A stretch of DNA of 64,000 nucleotides from Brevundimonas sp. 357 (lineage in GTDB: Bacteria; Pseudomonadota; Alphaproteobacteria; Caulobacterales; Caulobacteraceae), in assembly GCF_003938605.1 (NCBI RefSeq), contig NZ_RHWX01000011.1:1-64000 (forward strand), in the 5' to 3' direction. The notes below the pieces were generated by a model that had not been told where the DNA came from, ran no database searches, and was given only the letters and a program-made list of their open reading frames with translations. Position 1 is the first letter of the stretch, and each line of letters starts with the position of its first letter. The translations under genes and the position numbers were made by a program. Below are positions 1 through 8,840 of the stretch, one piece after another.

Positions 1-95
1 TCTCCGAAGCCCGTCGGGCCAGCCCGTCTCCGAGCGAGGCGGCGATATACGTCCGCTCCCTCCGACTGGCAATAGGCAAAAGCGGCTTTCCCGAT

Positions 96-123
96 CTATC
101 CACAGAACGGGCGCTTATGCACA
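96..123. promoter_or_regulatory. Two DnaA-box-like 9-mers
   Basis: TTATGCACA at 115-123 matches the TTATNCACA DnaA-box consensus, and CTATCCACA at 96-104 differs at one position. They lie in the otherwise featureless 138 bases left of the CBS-protein gene. Two boxes close together can occur by chance in a genome, and nothing else here suggests an origin. Confidence 0.25.
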
Positions 124-138
124 GGGGGAAGCCGCGCC

Positions 139-567
139 CTAGCCCGCCGCTATATAGGTGCGCAGGCTCTCAGCTTCCTGCGTGGCCTGGGCGATCTGGC
201 ATTTGACCACGTCTCCGATCGAGACGACGCCGGCCAACCGCTTGTCCAGCAATACGGGCAGATGGCGGATTCGGCGGTCGGTCATGCGCGCCATCAGCGC
301 CTCGACCGTTTCAGCCGGATCAGCGAAGACCACTTCGCTCGTCATATAATGAGAGACGGGACGCTTCAGCGCCTCGGGACCGTCGCGGGAGATGGCCCGC
401 ACGATGTCGCGCTCGGACAAGACGCCCGCCACGCCGTCGCCTTCACAGACGATCAGCGCCCCGACCTGACGGCGCTCCAGTTCGGCGCAGGCTTCACTCA
501 GAGAGGCGTCCGGCGCCAGGGTGAAGACGGCGTTTCCCTTGCCCTTGAGAATCTCGGCGACCAGCAT
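139..567 (-). CDS. CBS-domain pair protein
   Basis: A 142-residue soluble protein made of two CBS motifs (roughly residues 5-60 and 70-130). The second contains the characteristic RHLPVL strand followed by a GVVSIGDVVK segment. Stand-alone CBS pairs bind adenosyl ligands and act as regulatory modules, but the partner cannot be read from the sequence. The start at 567 is preferred over an in-frame upstream one because AAGGAG lies about nine bases before it. The gene is followed on its left by non-coding DNA and preceded by the rhomboid gene on the same strand, 73 bases away. Confidence 0.85.
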   Translation of the reverse strand: MLVAEILKGKGNAVFTLAPDASLSEACAELERRQVGALIVCEGDGVAGVLSERDIVRAISRDGPEALKRPVSHYMTSEVVFADPAETVEALMARMTDRRIRHLPVLLDKRLAGVVSIGDVVKCQIAQATQEAESLRTYIAAG

Positions 568-639
568 GGCGACTTGCTCCTTATGGGCAGGCCGTCGTCC
601 GCGGGCGTCGCGGACCGGCCGCAAGGCGGACAGGTTCGC

Positions 640-1308
640 TCAGACTCCGCCGATAGGCAAATCACGGCGCGCGGCGAACCACCCGCCGATGGGGCCGATG
701 GCGAGGATGCCGAACAGGAAGCCGACGGCGTGCGCTTCCCAGGCGATGCGAGCGCCGTCCGCGCCGGGCGCCAGGCCGATCAGGCCCACAATGAGATTCA
801 CAGCCATCCACGCAGCGGACGCTTTCAGAACCATCGGATGGAACAGCGGCAGGACGCGCCCATGGCCGCCCATCAACCGGGTCGCTGCGCCGATCAGGCC
901 GAAGACAGCCCCCGAGGCGCCGACCAGCGGCGCCATGCTGTTCGGGTGCACCAGCCCATAGCCCAGGGCCGCCACGGCGCCCGCCGCTATATAGAAGAGG
1001 ATAAAGACCAGCGGCCCCGGCCCGCGCTCCATCAGCCGCCCCACGGGCGCGCCGAAGGCCAGGGCGCCCACGGCGTTCATCGTCACATGGGGCCAGTTGC
1101 CATGCAGCAACATGGAGGTGAACAGCCCCGTCCATTCTCCGCGCCACAGCTCCGACGGGACGAAGGCCATGGAGAGTCCCTGATCGGGAAGCCGCTCCTG
1201 CAGATAGAAGAGCACCGGCATGGATGCTGCGATCAGCAGAGGCAGGAAGGGCGCGTTGAAGATCTTTTCGCGCGGCGGCCGCGGCGAACGGGCGTCAGAT
1301 TGGGACAT
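640..1308 (-). CDS. Rhomboid-family intramembrane serine protease
   Basis: A 222-residue polytopic membrane protein. The rhomboid signature is complete: HGNWPHVTMN at 69-78 (oxyanion-region His/Asn), GASGAVFG at 130-137 with the nucleophile Ser132, and His193 in a late membrane helix (EAHAVGF). Rhomboids cleave transmembrane substrates within the bilayer, and the substrate is unknown here. The start at 1308 has AAGGG upstream. It is the first gene left of the divergently transcribed holdfast operon, and about 120 bases between them hold the hfa promoter. Confidence 0.92.
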   Translation of the reverse strand: MSQSDARSPRPPREKIFNAPFLPLLIAASMPVLFYLQERLPDQGLSMAFVPSELWRGEWTGLFTSMLLHGNWPHVTMNAVGALAFGAPVGRLMERGPGPLVFILFYIAAGAVAALGYGLVHPNSMAPLVGASGAVFGLIGAATRLMGGHGRVLPLFHPMVLKASAAWMAVNLIVGLIGLAPGADGARIAWEAHAVGFLFGILAIGPIGGWFAARRDLPIGGV

Positions 1309-1379
1309 TCGCCCTTGATGGGGCCAGTCGCATCCGATCTCAAGACGCCGTTTTGCGCCAATACGACACTGAAACCGTA

Positions 1380-1394
1380 TGGCACGGTCATTGC
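1380..1394 (+). promoter_or_regulatory. Sigma-54 (RpoN) promoter of the hfa operon
   Basis: TGGCACGGTCATTGC matches the -24/-12 consensus TGGCACG-N4-TTGC at every position. The -12 GC lies 34 bases before the hfaA start, so transcription would begin near 1405 and leave a leader of about 20 bases. The match and spacing are visible; its use is inferred. The same window encodes FlbD, the sigma-54 activator of the flagellar cascade. Confidence 0.7.
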
Positions 1395-1427
1395 GTGAGC
1401 CGTTCCAGAAGTTCTCGGGAGCGCCTT

Positions 1428-1868
1428 ATGCCGTCTCATAGCCTGACACTCATGACCGTAGCGGCCGCCGCCGTGCTGGCGGTCCTGCCCGCCGGTTCGG
1501 CCGCCGCGCAGTCGACCGGCTCGGCCGGAGCGGGCCAGTTCCAGGCCGGCTACGGCGCCTCGCGCTACACCACCGCCCAAGCCAGCCGCGGCACGACCCG
1601 CGACGCCAACGGCAACCGCCTGGTTGTCGACGGCATCATTCAACAGAACGGCAGCGCCTACTCGCGCAGCGGCAGCAGCTCTTCGTCCAGCCACTTCAGC
1701 GGCGGCGTCGGATCGGGCAGCGGAACCAACATCGGCGGCTCCACCGCCATCGGCAACAACCTGAATGTGGTCGTCCAGGGCAACCGCAACACGGTCGTCG
1801 TCAACTCCAACCAGACCAACAACGGCGCCATCAACGCCGGCACCACCCTGAATGGGCCCCGTCCATGA
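1428..1868 (+). CDS. hfaA: Holdfast attachment protein HfaA, curli-like subunit
   Basis: A 146-residue secreted protein with a Sec signal peptide (hydrophobic stretch about residues 8-25, cleavage near AAAQS). The mature part is rich in Gly, Ser, Asn and Gln, with Asn-punctuated segments such as NNLNVVVQGNRNTVVVNSNQ that resemble curlin repeats. In Caulobacter, HfaA, HfaB and HfaD anchor the holdfast polysaccharide to the cell pole, and HfaA forms a high-molecular-weight amyloid-like complex. The start at 1428 is chosen because GGGAG precedes it and the signal peptide begins there. It overlaps the next gene by four bases (ATGA). Recognition rests on composition and operon context more than on strong sequence identity. 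Confidence 0.82.
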   Translation: MPSHSLTLMTVAAAAVLAVLPAGSAAAQSTGSAGAGQFQAGYGASRYTTAQASRGTTRDANGNRLVVDGIIQQNGSAYSRSGSSSSSSHFSGGVGSGSGTNIGGSTAIGNNLNVVVQGNRNTVVVNSNQTNNGAINAGTTLNGPRP

Positions 1869-2884
1869 ACATCACCGCCATCCGTCGCTCGCCCGTGCGC
1901 GCCTTCGGCTGCGTCGCCGCCGCCGCTGCTCTGCTGAGCGGCTGCGCCACCTCGGCCGGTCCCTCGGGCCAGTACGCCAAGCCGATCGGCAACGCGCCGG
2001 TCACGTCGAACCCGACGCCCTATTCGACCGCGCTGTATTGCCTGGCCGACTATGCGCGCCGCTACAACCTGCCCTCGCCGCGCATGGCTGTGGGGCGGAT
2101 CAGCGACTACACCGGCTCCATCTCCTCAGACGGCGGCCGCCAGATCACCCAGGGCGCGTCCCTGATGGCCAACACCGCCCTGGCGAAAGCCGGCGCCCGC
2201 ATCGTCGAGCGCTACGACACCTCGGTTTCCGAGCTGGAGCTGCGCTACGCCAACAACAAGCTGATCGGCGACGACGTGCCGAACGGCGCGCCCCAGGACG
2301 CCGCCTTCCGCCGCATCCTGGCCGGTCAGGTGCCGGGATCCGACTTCTATGTGGTCGGCGGCATCACCGAGGTGAACTACAACATCCGCTCGGGCGGCTT
2401 CGACATCGCCGGCGGCGAAGTGGGCGAGAACGGCGGCTCGGGCCTGCTGACCGGCAAGGTGTTCGTGATGAACGTCGCGATCGACCTGCGCCTGGTGCAG
2501 ACCACCACCCTCGAGGTCGTGGACGTCGTCTCTTATCAGAAGCAGATCGTCGGCCGCGAAGTGTCGGCGGGCGTCTTCGACTTCCTGAACGGCAACGTCT
2601 TCGACATCTCGGCCGGCACCAGCGGCCTGGAGCCGGTCCAGCTGGCGGTCCGCGCCCTGGTCGAACGCGCCACGGTCGAGTTCATGGCCAACCTCTACGG
2701 CGCCCCCGGCCCGGAAATCTGCCTCAACCCCGCCAATGACCCGCTGGGCGACAGCCCCGTTGGCGCCACCGGCGGCTACTATCCTGCTTACGCAAACACG
2801 GACACGAACAATGGCCAAACTCGCGCCGACCCGTCTCGCTGGCACGATCGCCGCGACAGCGCTGTGCGTAGCGGCGGCCGCTGA
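1865..2884 (+). CDS. hfaB: Holdfast attachment lipoprotein HfaB (CsgG-like secretion pore)
   Basis: A 339-residue lipoprotein: the signal peptide ends in the lipobox LSGC with Cys27, and a CsgG-type fold follows (conserved PR-AVGRISDYTG, QGAS.M, ALAKAG.RIVER and DFYVVGGITE segments). CsgG proteins form nonameric outer-membrane channels that export curli, and HfaB does the same job for HfaA and HfaD at the holdfast site. It is translationally coupled to hfaA through a four-base overlap, and its 3' end overlaps hfaD by 74 bases. That long overlap is unusual, because the hfaD start is set by its signal peptide and falls inside the hfaB tail. Confidence 0.9.
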   Translation: MNITAIRRSPVRAFGCVAAAAALLSGCATSAGPSGQYAKPIGNAPVTSNPTPYSTALYCLADYARRYNLPSPRMAVGRISDYTGSISSDGGRQITQGASLMANTALAKAGARIVERYDTSVSELELRYANNKLIGDDVPNGAPQDAAFRRILAGQVPGSDFYVVGGITEVNYNIRSGGFDIAGGEVGENGGSGLLTGKVFVMNVAIDLRLVQTTTLEVVDVVSYQKQIVGREVSAGVFDFLNGNVFDISAGTSGLEPVQLAVRALVERATVEFMANLYGAPGPEICLNPANDPLGDSPVGATGGYYPAYANTDTNNGQTRADPSRWHDRRDSAVRSGGR

Positions 2885-4064
2885 GGCTTCCGCCCAGGAT
2901 CGCGGTTTGGTCCTGAATGAACAGCTCAACCTGGGCGACGTCATCAGCGGTCAACGCCTGAACGTCGTCAATGTCAGCGACAACGTCGCCGTGTCGAACG
3001 CCGCCATGGGCAACGCCCTGTCCGGCGGCGCCGACGGCCGCGCCGCCGACATCCGCTCGACCCAGGACATGCAGGGCGCCGCCGTGGCGGACACCTCCCT
3101 GACCCTGCGCGGCGAGACGGGCTATGTGAACAGCGTGACCCAGGCGCGCGGCAACTATCTGGCCGGGACCGCGGTCAACACGGGCATCGACGTCGACGCA
3201 GGCCAGAACCTGAACGGCAACGTCACGGCGCGCAGCCAGATCGTGGAGACCGGCGCTCGCCTGAACTACGGCGGCCATGTCTCGGCCGACGCCATCGGCA
3301 ACACCGTCGCCCTGGGCGCCAGCGGCACGGGCGAGCAACGCGGCGCCGTCACGGGCCGCACCGATCAGAACTCGACCGGCGAAATCTACGCCGAGAACGA
3401 GGCCCGCTTCACCTACGCCCCGGCGCCGGCCGTCTTCAGCAGCCAGGCATCGGCCAACGCCGTACAGGCGACCTCGACGCCGAACTCGCACCAGAACCTG
3501 GCGGTCAGCCAGAACGCCTCGGGCGCAGGCGTCACCGCCTGGACGGGCGTGTGGGCAGGCAACGCCTGGGACATAGCCGCGCGCAGCCGCGCCGCCTCCA
3601 ACCAGGCCGCCTTCTATAATCAAGGCGGTTCGCTGGTCGTGGACGTGGATCAGCAGAACTCGGCGGAGGTGCTGTCGCGCACCGAACTCAGCTCCTATGA
3701 CTTCGGCGCCGCCCATTCGACGGCCGAGGCCGTGGGCAATGAAGTCCATGCCGGCAACAACGACATCTATGTCAGCATCGACAACACCCAGATGAACACC
3801 GGCGGCGTCACCGCCAGCGCCGGCTTCACGGGTCAGAACGGCTATGACGCCTACGTCGGGGCCAATGCGGCGGGCAACGCCGTCACCGGCTTCGCCTGCT
3901 CGACCTGCGGCGGCGACCTGAACGTCCGCAACAGCCAGACCAACATGGGCGACGTGCGGGCGACGGCGACGACCAACGTCAACGGCTGGGGCCGCAACGT
4001 CGTCGCGGGCGCCAACGCCGTCGGCAACACGGCGAGCTTCTACGTCACCAATCCGGGAAATTAA
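2811..4064 (+). CDS. hfaD: Holdfast anchor adhesin HfaD
   Basis: A 417-residue secreted protein. The start at 2811 gives a clean signal peptide (MAKLAPTRLAGTIAATALCV, cleavage near ASAQ). The mature chain is Asn/Ala/Gly/Ser/Thr-rich, with recurring short units of the form NAVGN or DAIGNTV, each followed by Gln-Asn-rich strands, as expected for a beta-solenoid adhesin. HfaD is the surface component that, with HfaA, binds the holdfast polysaccharide. It is the third gene of the operon and overlaps hfaB in another frame. Two Cys close together (CSTCGG) near residue 365 may form a disulphide. hfaC is not visible nearby. Confidence 0.82.
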   Translation: MAKLAPTRLAGTIAATALCVAAAAEASAQDRGLVLNEQLNLGDVISGQRLNVVNVSDNVAVSNAAMGNALSGGADGRAADIRSTQDMQGAAVADTSLTLRGETGYVNSVTQARGNYLAGTAVNTGIDVDAGQNLNGNVTARSQIVETGARLNYGGHVSADAIGNTVALGASGTGEQRGAVTGRTDQNSTGEIYAENEARFTYAPAPAVFSSQASANAVQATSTPNSHQNLAVSQNASGAGVTAWTGVWAGNAWDIAARSRAASNQAAFYNQGGSLVVDVDQQNSAEVLSRTELSSYDFGAAHSTAEAVGNEVHAGNNDIYVSIDNTQMNTGGVTASAGFTGQNGYDAYVGANAAGNAVTGFACSTCGGDLNVRNSQTNMGDVRATATTNVNGWGRNVVAGANAVGNTASFYVTNPGN

Positions 4065-4106
4065 CTTTCGGTAACTTGAGATAGTCAAGTTCGTTTGTCA
4101 CCGTGA

Positions 4107-4139
4107 ACAGGCGCGGAGCTGAACAAGCTTCGCGCCTGT
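4107..4139 (+). terminator. Hairpin ending the hfa operon
   Basis: The nine-base arms ACAGGCGCG and CGCGCCTGT flank an inner AGCT/AGCT pairing, giving a stem of about 14 bp. It lies 43 bases after the hfaD stop and is followed only by CTTA, so the U-tract is weak. Confidence 0.6.
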
Positions 4140-4202
4140 CTTACGTGCAGGGCCGCAATCAGTCCCGGGGGCCGCCCGCTCGCACGTCGCGGAGACTACC
4201 GA

Positions 4203-7082
4203 ATGCGATCCCCTCGCCGCCTGCTCCTGCTTGCCGCGTCCAGCCTCGCCCTGATGGGTGGAGCCGCGCTTCCCGCCGTCGCCCTGACCCAGCCGCCAGC
4301 CGCCGCGACGCAGGACGCCCAACCCTCCAGCCCCTGGGCCCAGGCGGCCAGCGACATTCCGGCCGATGCGGCCGTACGCTTCGGCGTCCTGCCCAACGGC
4401 ATGCGCTACGCCATCATGAAGAACGCCACCCCGCCCGGTCAGGCGTCCCTGCGCCTGCGGATCGCGGCCGGTTCGCTGATGGAGAACGAGGACCAGCTGG
4501 GTCTGGCCCACTTCATGGAGCATATGGCCTTCAACGGCACGACCAATGTGCCCGAGAACGAACTGCTGCGGATTCTGGAACGTCTGGGCCTGGCCTTCGG
4601 CGCCGACACCAACGCCTTCACCAGCTTCGACCAGACCGCCTATACGCTGGAGTTGCCGCGCACCAACGACGAGACCGTCGACACCTCGCTGCGCATCATG
4701 CGCGAACAGGTCTCCGAAGCCCTGATGAAAGCCGAGGACATCGACGCCGAGCGCGGCGTGATCGAGGGTGAAGAGCGCCTGCGCAACACCCCGGCCCTGC
4801 GCTCGCTGAAGGCGCAGATCGCCCTGCTGGCGCCGGGCCAGCGCCTGTCGAACCGCCTGCCGATCGGCGACCTCAGCATCATCCGCAGCGCCCCGCGCGA
4901 ACGCTTCGTCGAGTTCTACGAAGCCTATTACCGCCCCGAGCGCGCCACCATGATCGCGGTCGGCGACTTCGACGTCGATCAGATGGAAGCCAAGATCAAG
5001 GCGACCTTCTCGGACTGGACGCCCAAGGCCGCCGACGGTCCCGAGCCCGATCTGGGACAGGTGGCCCCGCGCCAGCCCGAGACCCGCATCCTGGTCGAGC
5101 CGGGCGTGCAGTCCTCGGTCCAGCTGAACTGGATCCGCAACCCGGACCTTGATCCCGACACGGCTTCGGAACGTCGCGACGCCCTGCTGCAGAACCTGGG
5201 CATGGCCGTGCTGAACCGCCGCCTGGGCGAACTGGCCCGGGCCGACAACCCGCCCTTCATCGGCGCCGGCGGCGGCCAGGCGACCCTGTTCAAGACCCTG
5301 GACCTCGGCAGCGTCTCGGCCGCCTTCAATCCCGGCGGCATCAAGCGCGCGCTGGAAACCATCGAGCAGGAACAGCGCCGCCTGGTGCAGTTCGGCGTCT
5401 CGCAGGTCGAACTGGATCGCGAGATCGCCAACACGCGCACGGCGCTGGAAAACGCCGTTCAGGCGGCCGCGACGCGCAGCACCCCGGCCCTGGCCAACGC
5501 CCTGCTGGGCGCCGCCAACGACGACAAGGTCTTCTCGGCCCCGTCCGCCAACCTCGCCCTGTTCGAGGCCGCAGTGAAGGATCTCAAGGCCGAGCAGGTC
5601 AGCGCCGAGGTCAAGCGCGCCTTTGAAGGTCAGGGCCCGCTTGCCCTGGTCATCACGCCCGAACCGATCGAGGGCGGCGAAGCGGGCGTCACCGCCCTGC
5701 TGGAAGCCAGCCGCGCCACTCCCGTGACCGCTCCGGCCGTCCAGGCGGAACTGGCATGGCCCTACGCTGACTTCGGCGCCGCCGCCACGCCGGTCTCGAC
5801 CACCGAAGTCGCCGCCGTCGGCGCCACGGTCGTCACCTTCCCCAACGGCGTGCGCCTGACCGTCAAGCCGACGACCTTCAAGGATCAGCAGATCCTGATA
5901 TCGGTCCGCACCGGCATCGGCGAAATGGGTCTGCCGACCGACCGCTTCACCTCCGAGTCTCTCGCCCCGATGGTCTTCACCGCGGGCGGTCTGGGCAAGC
6001 TGACGGCGGACGAACTGAACCGCGTCCTGACCGGCAAGATCTACGGCGCGGGCTTCGCCATCGACGGCGACGCCTATCAGCTGTCGGGCGCCACCCGCCC
6101 GGCCGATCTGCAACTGCAGATGCAGGTGCTGGCCGCCTATCTGACCGATCCGGGCCTGCGCCCGGCGCCGTTCGAGCAGATCAAGGCCGTCCTGCCGCAG
6201 TTCATGGCCCAGCAGATGGCCACGCCCAGCGGCGCCTTCAGCCTTCAGGCCAGCGGCCTGCTGGCCAGCGGCGACAAGCGCGAATCCATGGCCTCGCTCG
6301 AAGAAATCGCCGCCTTCACCCTGGATGAACTGAAGCAGGGCGTGGTTCAGGGCCTGGCCTCCGGCCCGATCGACATCGTCATGGTCGGCGACGTCAAGGT
6401 GGAGGACGCGGTCGCCTCGGTCGCCTCGACCTTCGCCGCCCTGCCCGCTCGCGCCCCGGCCGCCCAGCCGATGGCCGGTTCGGATCAGCGTCGCTTCCCG
6501 GCGCCGACGGTCCAGCCGATCCGCCTGACCCACGCCGGTCCGGCCGAGCAGGGCTTGGCCTACATCGCCTGGCCGACCACCGATGCGGTCAATGATCGCA
6601 CCGAGTCGCGCCGGGCCGCCATCCTGGCCGAGGTGCTGAAGCTGCGCGTCCTGGACGAAATCCGCGAGAAGCAGGCCCTGGCCTATTCGCCCAGCGTCCG
6701 TTCCTCGGCGTCCGACGTGTTCGAGGGCTACGGCTCCATCTCGATCACGGCGGACACGGCTCCGGACAAGTTCGGCGCCTTCTTCACCGCCGTCGACGCC
6801 ATCATCGCCGACCTGCGCGACAAGCCCGTCAGCGAGGACGAGCTGAACCGCGCCCGCCTGCCGGTGATCGAGTCCCTGCGTCGCAGCCAGGCCGGCAACG
6901 AATACTGGCTGGGCCAGCTGGAGGATCTGGCCGCCAAGCCCGCCTCCCTGGAGCAGATCCAGACGCACATCAGCGATCTGGAATCCTTCACCGCCGCCGA
7001 CATCCAGGCGGCTGCGCGTCAGTATCTGAAGCCCGATACGGCGTGGAAGGCCGAGGTCGTCTCGGCCAACGCCGCGCAGTAA
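4203..7082 (+). CDS. M16-family zinc metallopeptidase (PqqL-like, double-domain)
   Basis: A 959-residue exported protease with an N-terminal signal peptide (about residues 1-28). The inverted zinc motif HFMEH is at 103-107, inside LGLAHFMEHMAFNGT, and the downstream third-ligand glutamate region (RGVIEGEER) is intact. The length and two homologous halves, the second without the motif, match the periplasmic PqqL/insulinase group, which degrades peptides in a clamshell chamber. The start at 4203 has GGAG eight bases upstream. It stands alone: the hfa terminator precedes it and a strong terminator follows. Its substrate is unknown. Confidence 0.92.
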   Translation: MRSPRRLLLLAASSLALMGGAALPAVALTQPPAAATQDAQPSSPWAQAASDIPADAAVRFGVLPNGMRYAIMKNATPPGQASLRLRIAAGSLMENEDQLGLAHFMEHMAFNGTTNVPENELLRILERLGLAFGADTNAFTSFDQTAYTLELPRTNDETVDTSLRIMREQVSEALMKAEDIDAERGVIEGEERLRNTPALRSLKAQIALLAPGQRLSNRLPIGDLSIIRSAPRERFVEFYEAYYRPERATMIAVGDFDVDQMEAKIKATFSDWTPKAADGPEPDLGQVAPRQPETRILVEPGVQSSVQLNWIRNPDLDPDTASERRDALLQNLGMAVLNRRLGELARADNPPFIGAGGGQATLFKTLDLGSVSAAFNPGGIKRALETIEQEQRRLVQFGVSQVELDREIANTRTALENAVQAAATRSTPALANALLGAANDDKVFSAPSANLALFEAAVKDLKAEQVSAEVKRAFEGQGPLALVITPEPIEGGEAGVTALLEASRATPVTAPAVQAELAWPYADFGAAATPVSTTEVAAVGATVVTFPNGVRLTVKPTTFKDQQILISVRTGIGEMGLPTDRFTSESLAPMVFTAGGLGKLTADELNRVLTGKIYGAGFAIDGDAYQLSGATRPADLQLQMQVLAAYLTDPGLRPAPFEQIKAVLPQFMAQQMATPSGAFSLQASGLLASGDKRESMASLEEIAAFTLDELKQGVVQGLASGPIDIVMVGDVKVEDAVASVASTFAALPARAPAAQPMAGSDQRRFPAPTVQPIRLTHAGPAEQGLAYIAWPTTDAVNDRTESRRAAILAEVLKLRVLDEIREKQALAYSPSVRSSASDVFEGYGSISITADTAPDKFGAFFTAVDAIIADLRDKPVSEDELNRARLPVIESLRRSQAGNEYWLGQLEDLAAKPASLEQIQTHISDLESFTAADIQAAARQYLKPDTAWKAEVVSANAAQ

Positions 7083-7103
7083 GCCTGCTCCAGACGAAGA
7101 AAG

Positions 7104-7131
7104 GGCCCCGTTCCGCAAGGAACGGGGCCCA
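7104..7131 (+). terminator. Strong hairpin terminator after the M16 peptidase gene
   Basis: A perfect 12-bp stem (GGGCCCCGTTCC with GGAACGGGGCCC) closes a GCAA tetraloop 21 bases after the stop codon. It lies before a convergent gene and could act in both directions. Confidence 0.85.
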
Positions 7132-7208
7132 GTCGTTTAGGCCTATCGACGGAGAGTCGATGCCTGGACCTTAGGCGTCTACGCCTGTCGCCAGGCTGAA
7201 CAGCCGGT

Positions 7209-8135
7209 TCAGAAAACCCGACCGCCGACCCCACCGTCCATCATGATCATGCCCGTGGACGCCGCGCCCTCGACCATTTCCTCGCGATACTCGGTGTAGG
7301 TCTCTTCGCGCATCATGCTCAGCACCTTCACGCCGGCGCCGTAGCGACGCAGCAGCGAACGCTCGTTACACTGACGCGCCTGCTTTTCAGGACGGCATTC
7401 CAGACGGCCGCCGGCGCCGTGCCACAGGGCGTCGCCCTTGTTGCAGGCCACGGTCTCGCCCGGCGCGCCTTCGGCGTCGCTGATGGTCCATTGCAGTTTG
7501 GTGCCCGCCAGGCAGCGATACAATTCGCCGTCATAGCTGTTGGCGACGTCGCGGCCCGGCGTCACCTGGGACGCGGGGTGCGGCACATTGCGGTCGTCTA
7601 TGCAGACGGCCTGCAGCACGACCTGCTTCTCGATACGGCGCGTGGCGGTGAAGGGCACGCGCACCGACTGCATCCCGCCCTGGACGTTCAGGCCCTGGAT
7701 GGTGGTCGGATAGGGCTGGTCGACGTTGAAGTAGGCGCCGCCGCCGCCCGCGACGATGACCGTCGAGCCTGCTCGCGATCCAGCCCAGGCGCGCGCCGAA
7801 GCGTTGGCGTTGGCGTTCGCATTGACGTTCACGTTGACGTTCACATTGCCGCCGCCCGAGCCGCAGCACGGAGGGGGCGGAGGCGGCAGGCAGCCGCCGC
7901 CGGCGCACGGCGGCGTCACCGGCGGACGCGGCGGCAGGCAGCCGCTGGGACCGCACCCTCCCCCCGGCGGCGTCACCGGCGGCGTGATCGGCGTCGGCGG
8001 CGGCAACATCGGCGTCGGCGGCGGAGGCGGCAGGCAACTCGAAGGCCCGCACTGCGCCGCTGCGGCATCGGCGACCGCCATCAGCCCCACAAAGGCCACG
8101 GCTCCCGCCAGCATTTTCGTAATCCCTATCCGCAT
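7209..8135 (-). CDS. Secreted Cys/Pro-rich protein with Asn-Val/Asn-Ala repeats, unknown function
   Basis: A 308-residue protein whose start at 8135 is fixed by GGAG eight bases upstream and by a signal peptide (cleavage near AAAQC). Residues about 27-95 are a low-complexity segment of repeated CGPSGCLPP-type units and polyproline. Next comes an alternating Asn-Val then Asn-Ala run (about 100-112), and then a folded C-terminal domain of about 190 residues. That domain contains several Cys (for example in VVLQAVCIDDRNVPHPAS, LYRCLAG, TVACNKGD, LECRPE) likely to form disulphides. I do not recognise the domain. The layout suggests an exported surface or envelope protein. It converges on the M16 gene. 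Confidence 0.75.
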   Translation of the reverse strand: MRIGITKMLAGAVAFVGLMAVADAAAAQCGPSSCLPPPPPTPMLPPPTPITPPVTPPGGGCGPSGCLPPRPPVTPPCAGGGCLPPPPPPCCGSGGGNVNVNVNVNANANANASARAWAGSRAGSTVIVAGGGGAYFNVDQPYPTTIQGLNVQGGMQSVRVPFTATRRIEKQVVLQAVCIDDRNVPHPASQVTPGRDVANSYDGELYRCLAGTKLQWTISDAEGAPGETVACNKGDALWHGAGGRLECRPEKQARQCNERSLLRRYGAGVKVLSMMREETYTEYREEMVEGAASTGMIMMDGGVGGRVF

Positions 8136-8303
8136 GGGATCGGACTCCTGAATTGATCGTCGACAGGTCCGATGCAAACGCCAGGCCGTTTTAAATGTCC
8201 GACATTGGGCGTTTTCCTCCCCCTTGAGGCGAGTTTGCGTCAGTCCGCCTCGCCTCACAGGCCGTCTGTCTCATTGTGAGCCGTGCCATTGTGGGGCGAC
8301 GGA

Positions 8304-8834
8304 TCAGTCGAGACGTTTCAACCCGCCCGCATAGCGGCGCCAGTTCTGTACATAGTGCTGGGCCGAGAGGCGCAGCGCCTCGATCTGCCCCTCTTCCAAT
8401 TCCCGGACCACCTTGCCGGGCTGGCCCATGACCAGGCTGTTGTCGGGAATGACCTTGCCCTCGGTGATCAGGGCGTTGGCGCCGATCAGGCAGTTCTTCC
8501 CGACGCGCGCGCCGTTCAGGATGACCGCGCCGATGCCGATCAGGCTGTTGTCGCCGATCTCGCACCCATGCAGCATCACCTTGTGCCCCACCGTCACGCC
8601 GGCGCCGATGGTCAGGGGCGAGCCGACGTCAGTATGCAGGATGCCACCATCCTGAATATTCGTGTCCGCCCCGATGACGATGGGATCGTTGTCGCCACGC
8701 AGCACGGCGTTGAACCAGATGCTGGCGCCCGGATGCAGAATCACGTTCCCTAGAATGGTTGCATTCGGCGCGATCCAGTATTCGCCCTCCGGCGGAAGCT
8801 GAGGCTTGCTGTCGCCTAGACTGTAAACACTCAT
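8304..8834 (-). CDS. Gamma-class carbonic anhydrase-like hexapeptide-repeat protein
   Basis: A 176-residue left-handed beta-helix protein built from hexapeptide repeats ([40 protein letters not shown]) followed by a C-terminal helix. The zinc-ligand histidines of the gamma carbonic anhydrase family are present: His67 (ILHTD), His84 and His89 (GHKVMLHG). Members are trimeric; some hydrate CO2 and many have no proven activity. The ATG at 8834 is preferred, although an in-frame GTG lies two codons upstream. It is transcribed away from phoH, leaving a 300-base intergenic region between the two. Confidence 0.9.
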   Translation of the reverse strand: MSVYSLGDSKPQLPPEGEYWIAPNATILGNVILHPGASIWFNAVLRGDNDPIVIGADTNIQDGGILHTDVGSPLTIGAGVTVGHKVMLHGCEIGDNSLIGIGAVILNGARVGKNCLIGANALITEGKVIPDNSLVMGQPGKVVRELEEGQIEALRLSAQHYVQNWRRYAGGLKRLD

Positions 8835-8840
8835 CCGCAC

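Noticed and set aside
2724-4088. A 454-codon minus-strand frame opposite hfaD
   Set aside because: hfaD has a signal peptide, operon position and repeat structure; the opposing frame is Val/Ala/Gly/Asp-rich shadow.
4098-7118. A 1006-codon open frame on the minus strand across the M16 peptidase gene
   Set aside because: It is the antisense of a clear M16 protease. Its composition is the Gly/Asp/Gln/Ala/Arg/His-rich shadow typical of high-GC DNA, and it has no recognisable domain or ribosome-binding site.
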